Shown here: one piece after another, positions 16,069 through 22,576 of the stretch | How positions within the stretch are numbered: the stretch's first letter is position 1 | How the letters are laid out: each line of letters opens with the position of its first letter | Source of the DNA: an uncultured Akkermansia sp. | GTDB lineage: Bacteria; Verrucomicrobiota; Verrucomicrobiia; Verrucomicrobiales; Akkermansiaceae | DNA length: 36,661 bases | NCBI GenBank assembly: GCA_947588645.1 | Contig: CANPYO010000012.1 | Coordinates: 1 to 36,661 of the forward strand | Direction of reading: 5' to 3' | Program-made: the position numbers and the translations under genes | The notes under the pieces: generated by a model | What the model saw: only the letters and a program-made list of their open reading frames with translations | What the model was told of the DNA's origin: nothing | Databases searched by the model: none

Positions 16069-17178
16069 ATGCAGACTTCACCTCCTCGAGTTATTTCCAT
16101 TGATGCTTTGCGCGGAGCAGACATGCTGCTGCTCTGCGGCGGGGCAAGCCTGCTCTGTTCCCTCTCCCCATGGCTGGGAGACGAGGCACTGCGTCACCAG
16201 CTGACTCATGCCGCCTGGGGACAGCCTCTCACTTGCTGGGATATGGTGATGCCACTGTTCATCTTCATCGTTGGTGCTGGCATGCCCTTTGCCTTTGCAT
16301 CTTACCGTGCTCGCGGGTGCAGCATCGGGAGAATCATGTGGCGTATTGCGCGTCGCTGCGTGCTTCTCTTCTTACTCGGCATGCTGGTACAGGGGCATTT
16401 GACCAGCGCCGACCCCTCTCGCATGAGCCTTTTCTGCAACACTCTGCAAGCCATTGCCGAGGGCTACCTTATCGCCTCCCTCTGTCTGCTTTTCGGGGGG
16501 CTGCTCGCTCAGCTGCTCACCTGCCTCTCCTGTCTGGCTCTCTATTGGGCTGCTTTGCGCTTCATTCCGTACGCTTCCTCTCCACCCGGGCTTTTTTTGC
16601 CAAACGACAACTTGGCCTACTTCATCGATTGCACTCTGCAGGGGCATTGGCAAGATGGCACGCCTTACACATGGATCCTCACGGCGCTCTCATTCGGAGC
16701 TCTCACCTTGCTGGGCGTACTCGCGGGCCAGACGCTGCGCCGCGTTGCTCCCGGGAAGCGCTGCGCTCTCATCCTGACGGGTGCGGGGCTGCTCTGCTTG
16801 CTGGCCGGGCATCTGCTGAGCTACGATACCCCCATCATCAAGCACATCTACACCACCAGCATGACACTATGGGCGGCAGGTTGGTGCTTCTTGCTGCTCG
16901 CTCTCTTCCATCTCATCTTTGATTTACACCCCTCTGCCGCCCGTCTGGCCGTTCCCCTGCGGGTGTTCGGTTGCAATGCTATTTTGGCCTATCTGCTCAC
17001 CCAAACTCCCGGTGTTGGAGGTTTTTCCCTTTGGCAGAGTATCTGCACCCCGCTTTTTGGAGCTCTGTGCTCCTACGCTGGCTCGGCTGCGCCTGCCGCT
17101 ATCGATTTTTGTGCGCTCGCAGCTCTCTTTTTTCTCCTTCTTTTCCTCTACCGTCGGCACATCTTTCTGCGCGTGTAA
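16069..17178 (+). CDS. DUF5009/HGSNAT-like membrane acyltransferase
   Basis: A 369-residue polytopic inner-membrane protein with about ten hydrophobic helices. It opens with the family signature RVISIDALRGADML and the following CWDMVMPLFIFIVGAGMPFAF, seen in DUF5009 proteins and in heparan-alpha-glucosaminide acetyltransferase relatives. Such proteins are thought to move an acyl group across the membrane onto a sugar or glycan; the acceptor here is unknown. The C-terminal part keeps the FGCNAILAYLLTQ motif. It is the last gene of the argC run and stops 12 bp before a repeat hairpin (17190-17209), which may end the transcript. Confidence 0.82.
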   Translation: MQTSPPRVISIDALRGADMLLLCGGASLLCSLSPWLGDEALRHQLTHAAWGQPLTCWDMVMPLFIFIVGAGMPFAFASYRARGCSIGRIMWRIARRCVLLFLLGMLVQGHLTSADPSRMSLFCNTLQAIAEGYLIASLCLLFGGLLAQLLTCLSCLALYWAALRFIPYASSPPGLFLPNDNLAYFIDCTLQGHWQDGTPYTWILTALSFGALTLLGVLAGQTLRRVAPGKRCALILTGAGLLCLLAGHLLSYDTPIIKHIYTTSMTLWAAGWCFLLLALFHLIFDLHPSAARLAVPLRVFGCNAILAYLLTQTPGVGGFSLWQSICTPLFGALCSYAGSAAPAAIDFCALAALFFLLLFLYRRHIFLRV

Positions 17179-17189
17179 GTGACACACAA

Positions 17190-17552
17190 GGCAACCGCGT
17201 GCGGTTGCCTATGTACGATTTACGATGGACGATGTACGATTTGGAAAGTTCGGCGAGCGGAGCTCGCGAAGCTGCAAAGCAGGTGCAAGGCGCGTATTTG
17301 AAAGCCGCGCACGGGCGTGGTTACAAAGGGGCGAGGCGGCTGACGCCGCCTATGTACGATGGACGAGGTACGATTTATTAATAATGTGCGCGTTGTGAAG
17401 ATTTTTTTCGGATCATTAATGTATGCTGTGATTCCTTTAGAGCCATCATCATGATGACCGCTGGTTATCACGGTTTTTGATACGTATAAACGGTGATATC
17501 AGTCAATAAGAGCAATTTCTCTGTTGATTGACTTCTCTCAAATGCGTTTGCC
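17190..17552. repeat. TIR-bounded modular element 3 (363 bp)
   Basis: Opens with the perfect inverted repeat GGCAACCGCGTGCGGTTGCC (17190-17209), then TATGTACGATTTACGATG heptamers, the TTCGGCGAGCGGAGCTCG module, a GCGGCTGACGCCGC hairpin and the full 179-bp module. It closes with AATGCGTTTGCC. It shares the outer plan of elements 1 and 4 but has different inner modules. No gene. Confidence 0.72.
17374..17552 (+). repeat. 179-bp dispersed repeat module, copy 2
   Basis: Same length and ends as 6884-7062, with scattered substitutions. In this copy ATCAC and GTGAT arms around TTGATACGTAT could form a hairpin (TATCAC...GTGATA) that the other copy preserves poorly. It lies directly upstream of the guaA promoter, which starts 21 bp after its end. 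Confidence 0.8.
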
Positions 17553-17572
17553 TTGGCAGGGCAAAGCAAAGC

Positions 17573-17602
17573 TTGACAACGCGGGGTCTCCATCTGTATG
17601 AT
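17573..17602 (+). promoter_or_regulatory. Promoter of guaA, predicting a leaderless mRNA
   Basis: A perfect TTGACA (17573-17578), 18-bp spacer and TATGAT (17597-17602), then 9 nt to the ATG at 17612. The start codon lies at or next to the expected transcription start, and no Shine-Dalgarno is possible in so short a leader. Confidence 0.75.
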
Positions 17603-17611
17603 GAGCGCGAC

Positions 17612-19138
17612 ATGATAACTCCGCAGCACCTCGTCGCCGTCATTGATTATGGTTCTCAGTACACTCAGCTGATCGTCAGACGCGTCCGTGAGCTCGGTTT
17701 TTTGGCGAAGCTATACACACCTGAGGAGTTGGATGAAATCGTGGAGCCCGGCGCCATCATCCTTTCCGGCGGTCCGCGCAGCACCTCCGAACCGGATGCT
17801 CCCGGCATCGACTTTGACAAGCTGGTCGCCTTCCATGTACCGGTGCTGGGCGTATGCTACGGCATGCAACTGCTCAATATCAAGACCGGCGGCACTGTGC
17901 GTCCCAGCAATAAGCGGGAATACGGTCCCGCAGCGCTTCTACCCGAGTCAGGTTGCAAACTTTTTGAGGGCGTATCGGCTTCGTCGCAAGTGTGGATGAG
18001 CCACTCCGACACCGTTGATCACCTGGCCGACGGTTGCAGAATCATCGCCCGAAACAGCGAAGGCGTGCCCGTGGCCTTGCAATGGGGCGAGTCCATGTTC
18101 GGCATCCAATTTCACCCGGAGGTTACCCATTCGCATGAGGGTCGCACCATCCTGCGCAATTTTCTCTCCTGCGCCCCGCATCTCGCACCCTTTGACATCG
18201 GCGATTTCAGGCGCGAACTCATCGCAGACATTCGCCAGAAAGTCGGCGACCGGCAGGTAGTATGCGGCGTGTCCGGCGGCGTGGACAGCACCGTGCTTGC
18301 CGTGCTGTTGCACGAGGCTGAGGTACGGACGCGGTTCATCTTCGTCGATAATGGTCTACTGCGCAAAAATGAAGCGCAGGAAGTGCAGGATAACTTCCGC
18401 CGTATGGGCATAGAGATAGAAACCGTGGATGCTTCTGCTCGCTTTCTGGAAGCGCTGAGTGGCGAAACTGCCCCGGAGAAAAAGCGCCGCATCATCGGAA
18501 CACTTTTCATCGATGTCTTCTGGGATGCCGTGGGGGATGCCGAGATGCTCGCGCAAGGCACGCTCTACCCGGACGTCATTGAAAGCGCTTCCAACGCCAA
18601 AAGCAAAGCCTCCGTCATCAAAACCCACCACAATCGCGTGGAGCGCGTGCTCAAGTTGCAAGAGCAGGGCAAGGTGATTGAGCCTCTCGCCTTCCTCTTC
18701 AAAGATGAAGTGCGCGCGCTGGGCGCTTCCATGGGCATACCGCACGACATCCTGTGGCGTCACCCCTTCCCCGGTCCCGGACTGGCAGTACGCTGCCCCG
18801 GGGAGGTAACAAAGGACAAGCTGGACATCATCCGCGACAGTGATGCCATCTTCATTTCCACCCTGCGCAAATGGGGCTGGTACGACAAATGCTGGCAAGC
18901 TTACGCCGGACTCATTCCGGTAAAAACTGTGGGTGTGAAGGGCGATGAGCGTTCCTACGAATTTGCCACCAACCTGCGTGCCATCATCTCCGAGGATGCC
19001 ATGACCGCCGACTGGGTTCAACTGCCCTATGATCTGCTGCGCGAGGTCTCCAACCGCATCCTCAACGAGGTGAAGGGAACCAACCGCGTGCTCTACGATG
19101 TGAGTACCAAGCCTCCTGCATCCATCGAGTGGGAGTAA
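17612..19138 (+). CDS. guaA: GMP synthase (glutamine-hydrolysing)
   Basis: A 508-residue enzyme converting XMP to GMP with ATP and glutamine. The class I amidotransferase domain (residues about 8-195) has VIDYGSQYTQLIVRRVRE, the nucleophile in GVCYGMQ near residue 80, and the His-Glu pair in FGIQFHPEVTHS. The PP-loop ATPase motif is GVSGGVDSTVLAVLL near residue 217. The dimerisation domain carries RHPFPGPGLAVRCPGE and ends with the signature STKPPASIEWE. Length matches the family. The ATG at 17612 is chosen because a perfect -35 and good -10 lie just upstream; the longer frame from 17528 starts inside repeat sequence. The small lipoprotein gene follows after 18 bp. Confidence 0.97.
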   Translation: MITPQHLVAVIDYGSQYTQLIVRRVRELGFLAKLYTPEELDEIVEPGAIILSGGPRSTSEPDAPGIDFDKLVAFHVPVLGVCYGMQLLNIKTGGTVRPSNKREYGPAALLPESGCKLFEGVSASSQVWMSHSDTVDHLADGCRIIARNSEGVPVALQWGESMFGIQFHPEVTHSHEGRTILRNFLSCAPHLAPFDIGDFRRELIADIRQKVGDRQVVCGVSGGVDSTVLAVLLHEAEVRTRFIFVDNGLLRKNEAQEVQDNFRRMGIEIETVDASARFLEALSGETAPEKKRRIIGTLFIDVFWDAVGDAEMLAQGTLYPDVIESASNAKSKASVIKTHHNRVERVLKLQEQGKVIEPLAFLFKDEVRALGASMGIPHDILWRHPFPGPGLAVRCPGEVTKDKLDIIRDSDAIFISTLRKWGWYDKCWQAYAGLIPVKTVGVKGDERSYEFATNLRAIISEDAMTADWVQLPYDLLREVSNRILNEVKGTNRVLYDVSTKPPASIEWE

Positions 19139-19156
19139 TTGTACTATGCGTGAGTC

Positions 19157-19687
19157 ATGAGAAACTTGTCAATGAGAGTGCTTGTGCCGTGTACGGCGGT
19201 TGTGCTGCTCTGCCAGTGCAGCACGTTAGAAGACGATTGCCGAGCCGTGGCACAACGTGAAGCTGAAATTGCCCGGGAAACCCCGGGGGATTACTATGTG
19301 GGAAGGCGATACTATCTGCCCTATACCCGATTTTGGGGCTACCTGCGCAAGCCGGGTGAAAGCTGGCGCAATGCCAAACTCGTGATTATGGATGAATCCG
19401 TGGTTCGTAATCCTGACCGAGGCTACGAGCCTCCCGTCAAGGGGGCTATCTTCGGCTTCGACCAGAACTATGAGTACTTCCTTTCCGGCTCTTACACCGG
19501 CGAGATGGCGTATGATCCCAGCACTGACCAAATACTGCCCGTGTTTCGCCCCACCCAATTCACCGTGCGCGACAAAAAGCCAGGCTTCCTCTTTGTACCA
19601 TCCGAGAAGTACGTGTCGGACTACGTTACCATTCGCCCGCTGCTCATCCCGAACCCGGAGTCCTGCCGTCAGGCTATGGCCGAGTAA
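19157..19687 (+). CDS. Small outer-membrane lipoprotein of unknown function
   Basis: A 176-residue protein that I do not recognise. The N-terminus MRNLSMRVLVPCTAVVLL is a signal followed by lipobox LCQC, so it should be a lipoprotein. The mature part is rich in Tyr and Arg (GDYYVGRRYYLPYTRFWGYL), has a KGAIFGFDQNYEYFLSG segment and no membrane helix. It lies 18 bp after guaA and may share its transcript. It is convergent with exbD: its TAA (19685-19687) is immediately followed by the complement of the exbD stop at 19688, leaving no room for a separate terminator. Confidence 0.72.
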   Translation: MRNLSMRVLVPCTAVVLLCQCSTLEDDCRAVAQREAEIARETPGDYYVGRRYYLPYTRFWGYLRKPGESWRNAKLVIMDESVVRNPDRGYEPPVKGAIFGFDQNYEYFLSGSYTGEMAYDPSTDQILPVFRPTQFTVRDKKPGFLFVPSEKYVSDYVTIRPLLIPNPESCRQAMAE

Positions 19688-20110
19688 TCAAGGCTGTGCC
19701 GCGTAATTGATGCGCAGTGGAACTTGTTCTACCGGTATACCGGCAGCCGTGATGGTATCCAATATCTCCACGAGTTCACCAATGGGTGCGCCGTCTGCTG
19801 CGGCTACCTGAATGCGACTCTGCGGGGCGGTGCGCATGAGCTCACCGAGAACGTTCTTGAGCTCGTCACGCGCGACCTTTTTCCCTCCCAGCGCCAACTC
19901 CCCATCCTGCGCAATCTCCAGCAGGGTGAGGGAATCATCCCCCCGCTCACCGGAGAGATGGTGCGTTTGCGGTAAAGTGAGCTGCAGCACATTCACTTGG
20001 TGCTTGAACTCGGTATGCACGATGAAAAAGATGAGAAGGATGGTGAGAATATCCAACATCGGGACGATTGGGATCCCCTGCATCACGCTGCTTTTTCGAT
20101 AGATATTCAT
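19688..20110 (-). CDS. ExbD/TolR-family biopolymer transport protein
   Basis: A 140-residue protein with one N-terminal membrane helix (VPMLDILTILLIFFIVHTEF) carrying the conserved Asp of the proton path, followed by a periplasmic domain (LEIAQDGELALGGKKVARDE, PQSRIQVAADGAPIGELVEI). With ExbB it forms the proton-driven motor that energises TonB or TolA. It is the last of three genes, starting 4 bp after the ExbB-like stop, and ends stop-to-stop against the convergent lipoprotein gene. Confidence 0.9.
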   Translation of the reverse strand: MNIYRKSSVMQGIPIVPMLDILTILLIFFIVHTEFKHQVNVLQLTLPQTHHLSGERGDDSLTLLEIAQDGELALGGKKVARDELKNVLGELMRTAPQSRIQVAAADGAPIGELVEILDTITAAGIPVEQVPLRINYAAQP

Positions 20111-20114
20111 GAGA

Positions 20115-20717
20115 TCACTTGTGGAGGATAGCCAGCAAATCGGTAAAGAAATGATTGAGACGCGCAGCGCGCTGTTCCAGTGAGCGTTCGAAGCAGGTGA
20201 GCGCTATGATGCCCGGCACCGCAATAGCCAACCCAAATATCGTTGTGTAAAGCGCCGTGGAAATGCCCATGGCAATGCCCGGTCCCGCGTTCGTCGCCCC
20301 AAATACGCCAAATATCTTGACCAGCCCCCAAGCTGTGCCAAGTATACCGAGCATCGGCGCTATATTGGTAATCACGCTAATGGTCGCCATGCCTGTACGC
20401 TCTGCATCCACCATAACTCGCAGTCGAGCCTCCATCTGCTGCTCCAAATGCTCATCCCCACCGTGTCGGGTGGCATATAACACCTCCGCCGCCACGGGAG
20501 AAGCACTCTTGAGGCACAAGTCCGTGAGAACCGGGACAGGATCCGTGCCGTGCTCTCTCGCCTGCTCCAACGCATGGATAAGCTGCCTCAGCAGCCCCCG
20601 ACTACCCGTGAAGATGAGGTGGTAGAGAATGGCAGCCACCATAATGACGGAGCAGGCCAGCAGAGGGTATCCGAAGGGCTGGCAGGCATCAAAGAATTGG
20701 AATACTGTGTTGAGCAT
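20115..20717 (-). CDS. MotA/TolQ/ExbB-family proton channel
   Basis: A 200-residue inner-membrane protein. Helix 1 is at about 14-35 (YPLLACSVIMVAAILYHLIF). The conserved pair of helices near the end has NIAPMLGILGTAWGLVKIFG and GISTALYTTIFGLAIAVPGI, the family signature lining the proton channel. The ATG at 20717 (MLNTVFQFFDACQP) was chosen because an upstream in-frame start (20864) would overlap the TonB-like gene heavily with a non-homologous sequence. It follows the TonB-like gene by 19 bp. Exb versus Tol function cannot be told apart; no pal or tolB is present. Confidence 0.9.
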   Translation of the reverse strand: MLNTVFQFFDACQPFGYPLLACSVIMVAAILYHLIFTGSRGLLRQLIHALEQAREHGTDPVPVLTDLCLKSASPVAAEVLYATRHGGDEHLEQQMEARLRVMVDAERTGMATISVITNIAPMLGILGTAWGLVKIFGVFGATNAGPGIAMGISTALYTTIFGLAIAVPGIIALTCFERSLEQRAARLNHFFTDLLAILHK

Positions 20718-20736
20718 ATTTTTGATTTGGGTTAGG

Positions 20737-21834
20737 TTAATCGAAGTTGAAGGTGAAGATAAGTTCGAGCACATCGCCCGCCACCTCAGCCTGCACCGGG
20801 CCGGGCATGGGCGGCAGAGTCGCACGTCGTATCGCTCCGAACGTGAAGGATTGCTGGATGACACTCGCCCCGCGCCGCCTCACTAAATCCATATTTTCCA
20901 GCAACCCTCGCTCATTGATGCGCAGCGCCACCACCACACTGCCGGGGATGATGTCGCCGCGGTGGTCATCGCACGCCAAATACCAGTAATAAGCAATACG
21001 TCGGTAGATTTCCTCCTCGTAGCGTCCCAGGGGGGTGGACGCCACATTGAGCGCCGGGCGGCTGCCGATCACGAAACGTCCCGTGCTGCGCGTACGTCGT
21101 TCGTAAGTGCGAAAAGCCTTGCCCTGCATGTGATCGGCCAGCGCAGGGTCGTATATCGGTCGCTGCTGCCTGCCTGTGCCCTCCGGCATTTCTCCACGCA
21201 CCTGCGCTTCGATGACAATAGGAGCCTCTTCCCCCTGACGCGCCCCCACTTCCCCGAGCTTTTCCTCGCCCAGTCTCAGCTCGCCTTCTTCGCCTTGTTT
21301 TGCTTTTTGAAGGACGGGGACGCCTGATTCGCCGGGTTGCTCCTCCAATGTATCACCCTGCTTCGGGGTCGTTTTGGCAGCAGCCTGCTGCCGGGGCTGC
21401 ACACGATCCTGCGGCTTATCCAAATCGCCCGTTTGACGAGCTTGGTCAAAGGTAACCAGCTCATCATCCTCTTCCTCGCCATTTTGGGTGGGCACAGGCG
21501 CATCGCTCTCGCGCTTCGGGGCGAATTCGGAGCCGGAAGCCACACTGTTGCGCGCTCCGATGAAATCCGCCTGTTCGGGTATCTTTTCATCCAAATCGGC
21601 ATCTGTTTTCACCCATGCCTTGTCGTCTTTCTCTTCCAGCTCTTTCTCCTCGCGCACAATTTGTACCAGCCGTTCCCTCTGCGCCGCACGCTTCATCTCA
21701 ACCGCACCGTCCCCCATAAACGACCCGCTCATGCTGCACAACCACCACGCCGCGACACCATGCAGCAGCACCGAGAGCAGCACACACAGCGCCACCCTCC
21801 TCACGCGCCTCCGCTTTCCCGCAGCTCCAAACAT
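20737..21834 (-). CDS. TonB/TolA-like energy transducer
   Basis: A 365-residue protein. A basic N-terminus (KRRRVRRVALCVLLSVLLHG) leads into a single membrane anchor. A long charged linker rich in Glu, Gln, Lys and Pro follows (residues about 60-240). The C-terminal domain fits the TonB/TolA type: GRYEEEIYRRIAYYWYLACD, then GSVVVALRINERGLLENMDL and SFTFGAIRRATLPPMPG. It should span the periplasm and transmit proton-motive force from the ExbB/ExbD motor to the outer membrane. The start at 21834 is preferred because TTGCAA-N17-TATGAA ends 7 nt before it; an in-frame ATG at 21846 overlaps that -10. First gene of the tonB-exbB-exbD operon. Confidence 0.85.
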   Translation of the reverse strand: MFGAAGKRRRVRRVALCVLLSVLLHGVAAWWLCSMSGSFMGDGAVEMKRAAQRERLVQIVREEKELEEKDDKAWVKTDADLDEKIPEQADFIGARNSVASGSEFAPKRESDAPVPTQNGEEEDDELVTFDQARQTGDLDKPQDRVQPRQQAAAKTTPKQGDTLEEQPGESGVPVLQKAKQGEEGELRLGEEKLGEVGARQGEEAPIVIEAQVRGEMPEGTGRQQRPIYDPALADHMQGKAFRTYERRTRSTGRFVIGSRPALNVASTPLGRYEEEIYRRIAYYWYLACDDHRGDIIPGSVVVALRINERGLLENMDLVRRRGASVIQQSFTFGAIRRATLPPMPGPVQAEVAGDVLELIFTFNFD

Positions 21835-21841
21835 ACTCGCT

Positions 21842-21870
21842 TTCATACCACACCATCCCGACCTTTGCAA
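21842..21870 (-). promoter_or_regulatory. Putative promoter of the TonB-ExbB-ExbD operon
   Basis: Minus strand: TTGCAA (21870-21865), 17-bp spacer, TATGAA (21847-21842), then AGCGAGT (7 nt) and the ATG at 21834. Predicts a leaderless mRNA. Confidence 0.57.
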
Positions 21871-21891
21871 TTGTGGACTATGTCACACTTC

Positions 21892-22310
21892 GGCAACCGC
21901 ATTGGAAATGCGGCTGGCCATTTACGATTTACGAAATCGATTTTCGAGCCTCCCATGTACCGGGGATAGAGCTTCTAGAAGACTTCTATCCCTCCTTCCG
22001 CAACTGCGCTTATTCTATCGCAGTCCCCCGTATTTTAACACCTCAATTTAACCGTTTACGATTTACGATTTAGAAAGTTCGGCGAGCGGAGCTCGCGAAG
22101 CTGCAAAGCAAATGCGGACGGGATGTAATGAAGCAATGATCGGACGCGGTTACAAAGCGACGGGAGATATAGTCAGGCGGTGCCTGACCATTTACGATTT
22201 ACGATATCGATAGTGTGCGCATTGCGTAGATTTTTGTGATTCGTATCAACAATGATATCAGTCATTAAGAGACTTTCCTCGGCTGATTAACCTCTCTCAA
22301 ATGCGGTTGC
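21892..22310. repeat. TIR-bounded modular element 4 (419 bp)
   Basis: Opens with a hairpin (21892-21919; GGCAACCGCATT and AATGCGGCTGGCC arms) and has TTTACGATTTACGA heptamers (21921-21935, 22057-22071). A stretch at about 21936-22050 is not recognised from the other blocks. The TTCGGCGAGCGGAGCTCG module and a shortened copy of the 179-bp module (22211-22310) follow, ending CTCAAATGCGGTTGC. No gene is supported. Confidence 0.65.
22211..22310 (+). repeat. 179-bp dispersed repeat module, copy 3 (internally deleted)
   Basis: Keeps the start (GTGTGCGCATTGCG, then GATTTTTGTG) and the end (AATGATATCAGTCATTAAGA through TCTCTCAAATGCGGTTGC) of the module but lacks about 75 bp of the middle. Confidence 0.7.
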
Positions 22311-22333
22311 TCCACTCCCTCTTTCCGTCGCTC

Positions 22334-22352
22334 ATCTCTTTTTGAAAGAGAT
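22334..22352 (+). repeat. Left 19-bp inverted repeat of a putative invertible switch
   Basis: ATCTCTTTTTGAAAGAGAT. Exactly the reverse complement of 22503-22521. The arms are themselves palindromic; the asymmetric centre (TTG here, CAA on the right) gives each copy a direction, and the two point toward each other. Not followed by a T-tract, so not a terminator. Confidence 0.8.
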
Positions 22353-22448
22353 GTACAGCCTAAAATGCGTTAAATTTTTCTATGTGAAGATTTTTCGTTT
22401 CCCTATGAGCGCAATAACATCCGGAGAAATTTGAAGTTATTACTATTT

Positions 22449-22477
22449 GTTATATCTGCAAATAATTGTAATAATAA
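22449..22477 (-). promoter_or_regulatory. Possible promoter inside the 150-bp segment, pointing away from the autotransporter
   Basis: Minus strand: TTATTA (22477-22472), 17-bp spacer, TATAAC (22454-22449). The -10 is good, the -35 weak. It is the best -10 seen inside the segment. In the present orientation it reads leftward; inversion between the two 19-bp repeats would turn it toward the gene. Confidence 0.3.
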
Positions 22478-22492
22478 ATTATTACAATTATT
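22461..22492. repeat. 32-bp AT-rich palindrome in the autotransporter leader
   Basis: Arms AATAATTGTAATAAT and ATTATTACAATTATT (15 bp each, perfect) separated by AA. Lies inside the 150-bp segment flanked by the 19-bp inverted repeats. Could be an operator for a dimeric regulator or a cruciform-forming site. Confidence 0.75.
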
Positions 22493-22502
22493 CAAACTGT
22501 AT

Positions 22503-22521
22503 ATCTCTTTCAAAAAGAGAT
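22503..22521 (-). repeat. Right 19-bp inverted repeat of a putative invertible switch
   Basis: ATCTCTTTCAAAAAGAGAT on the plus strand, the exact reverse complement of 22334-22352. Locally it extends to a 12-bp-armed palindrome (22499-22525: GTATATCTCTTT, CAA, AAAGAGATATAC). A TATACT hexamer (22521-22526), a good -10, begins at its outer edge, 51 nt before the autotransporter ATG, but no good -35 precedes it in this orientation. Confidence 0.8.
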
Positions 22522-22576
22522 ATACTCGCCCTTGCAAATAACTAATTTTAACTCCTATTCCACCCACTTCACCACT

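Noticed and set aside
22334..22352. Intrinsic terminator at the 19-bp hairpin
   Set aside because: The stem is AT-rich and followed by GTACAGCC rather than a T-run; its exact inverted partner at 22503-22521 also lacks a T-tract.
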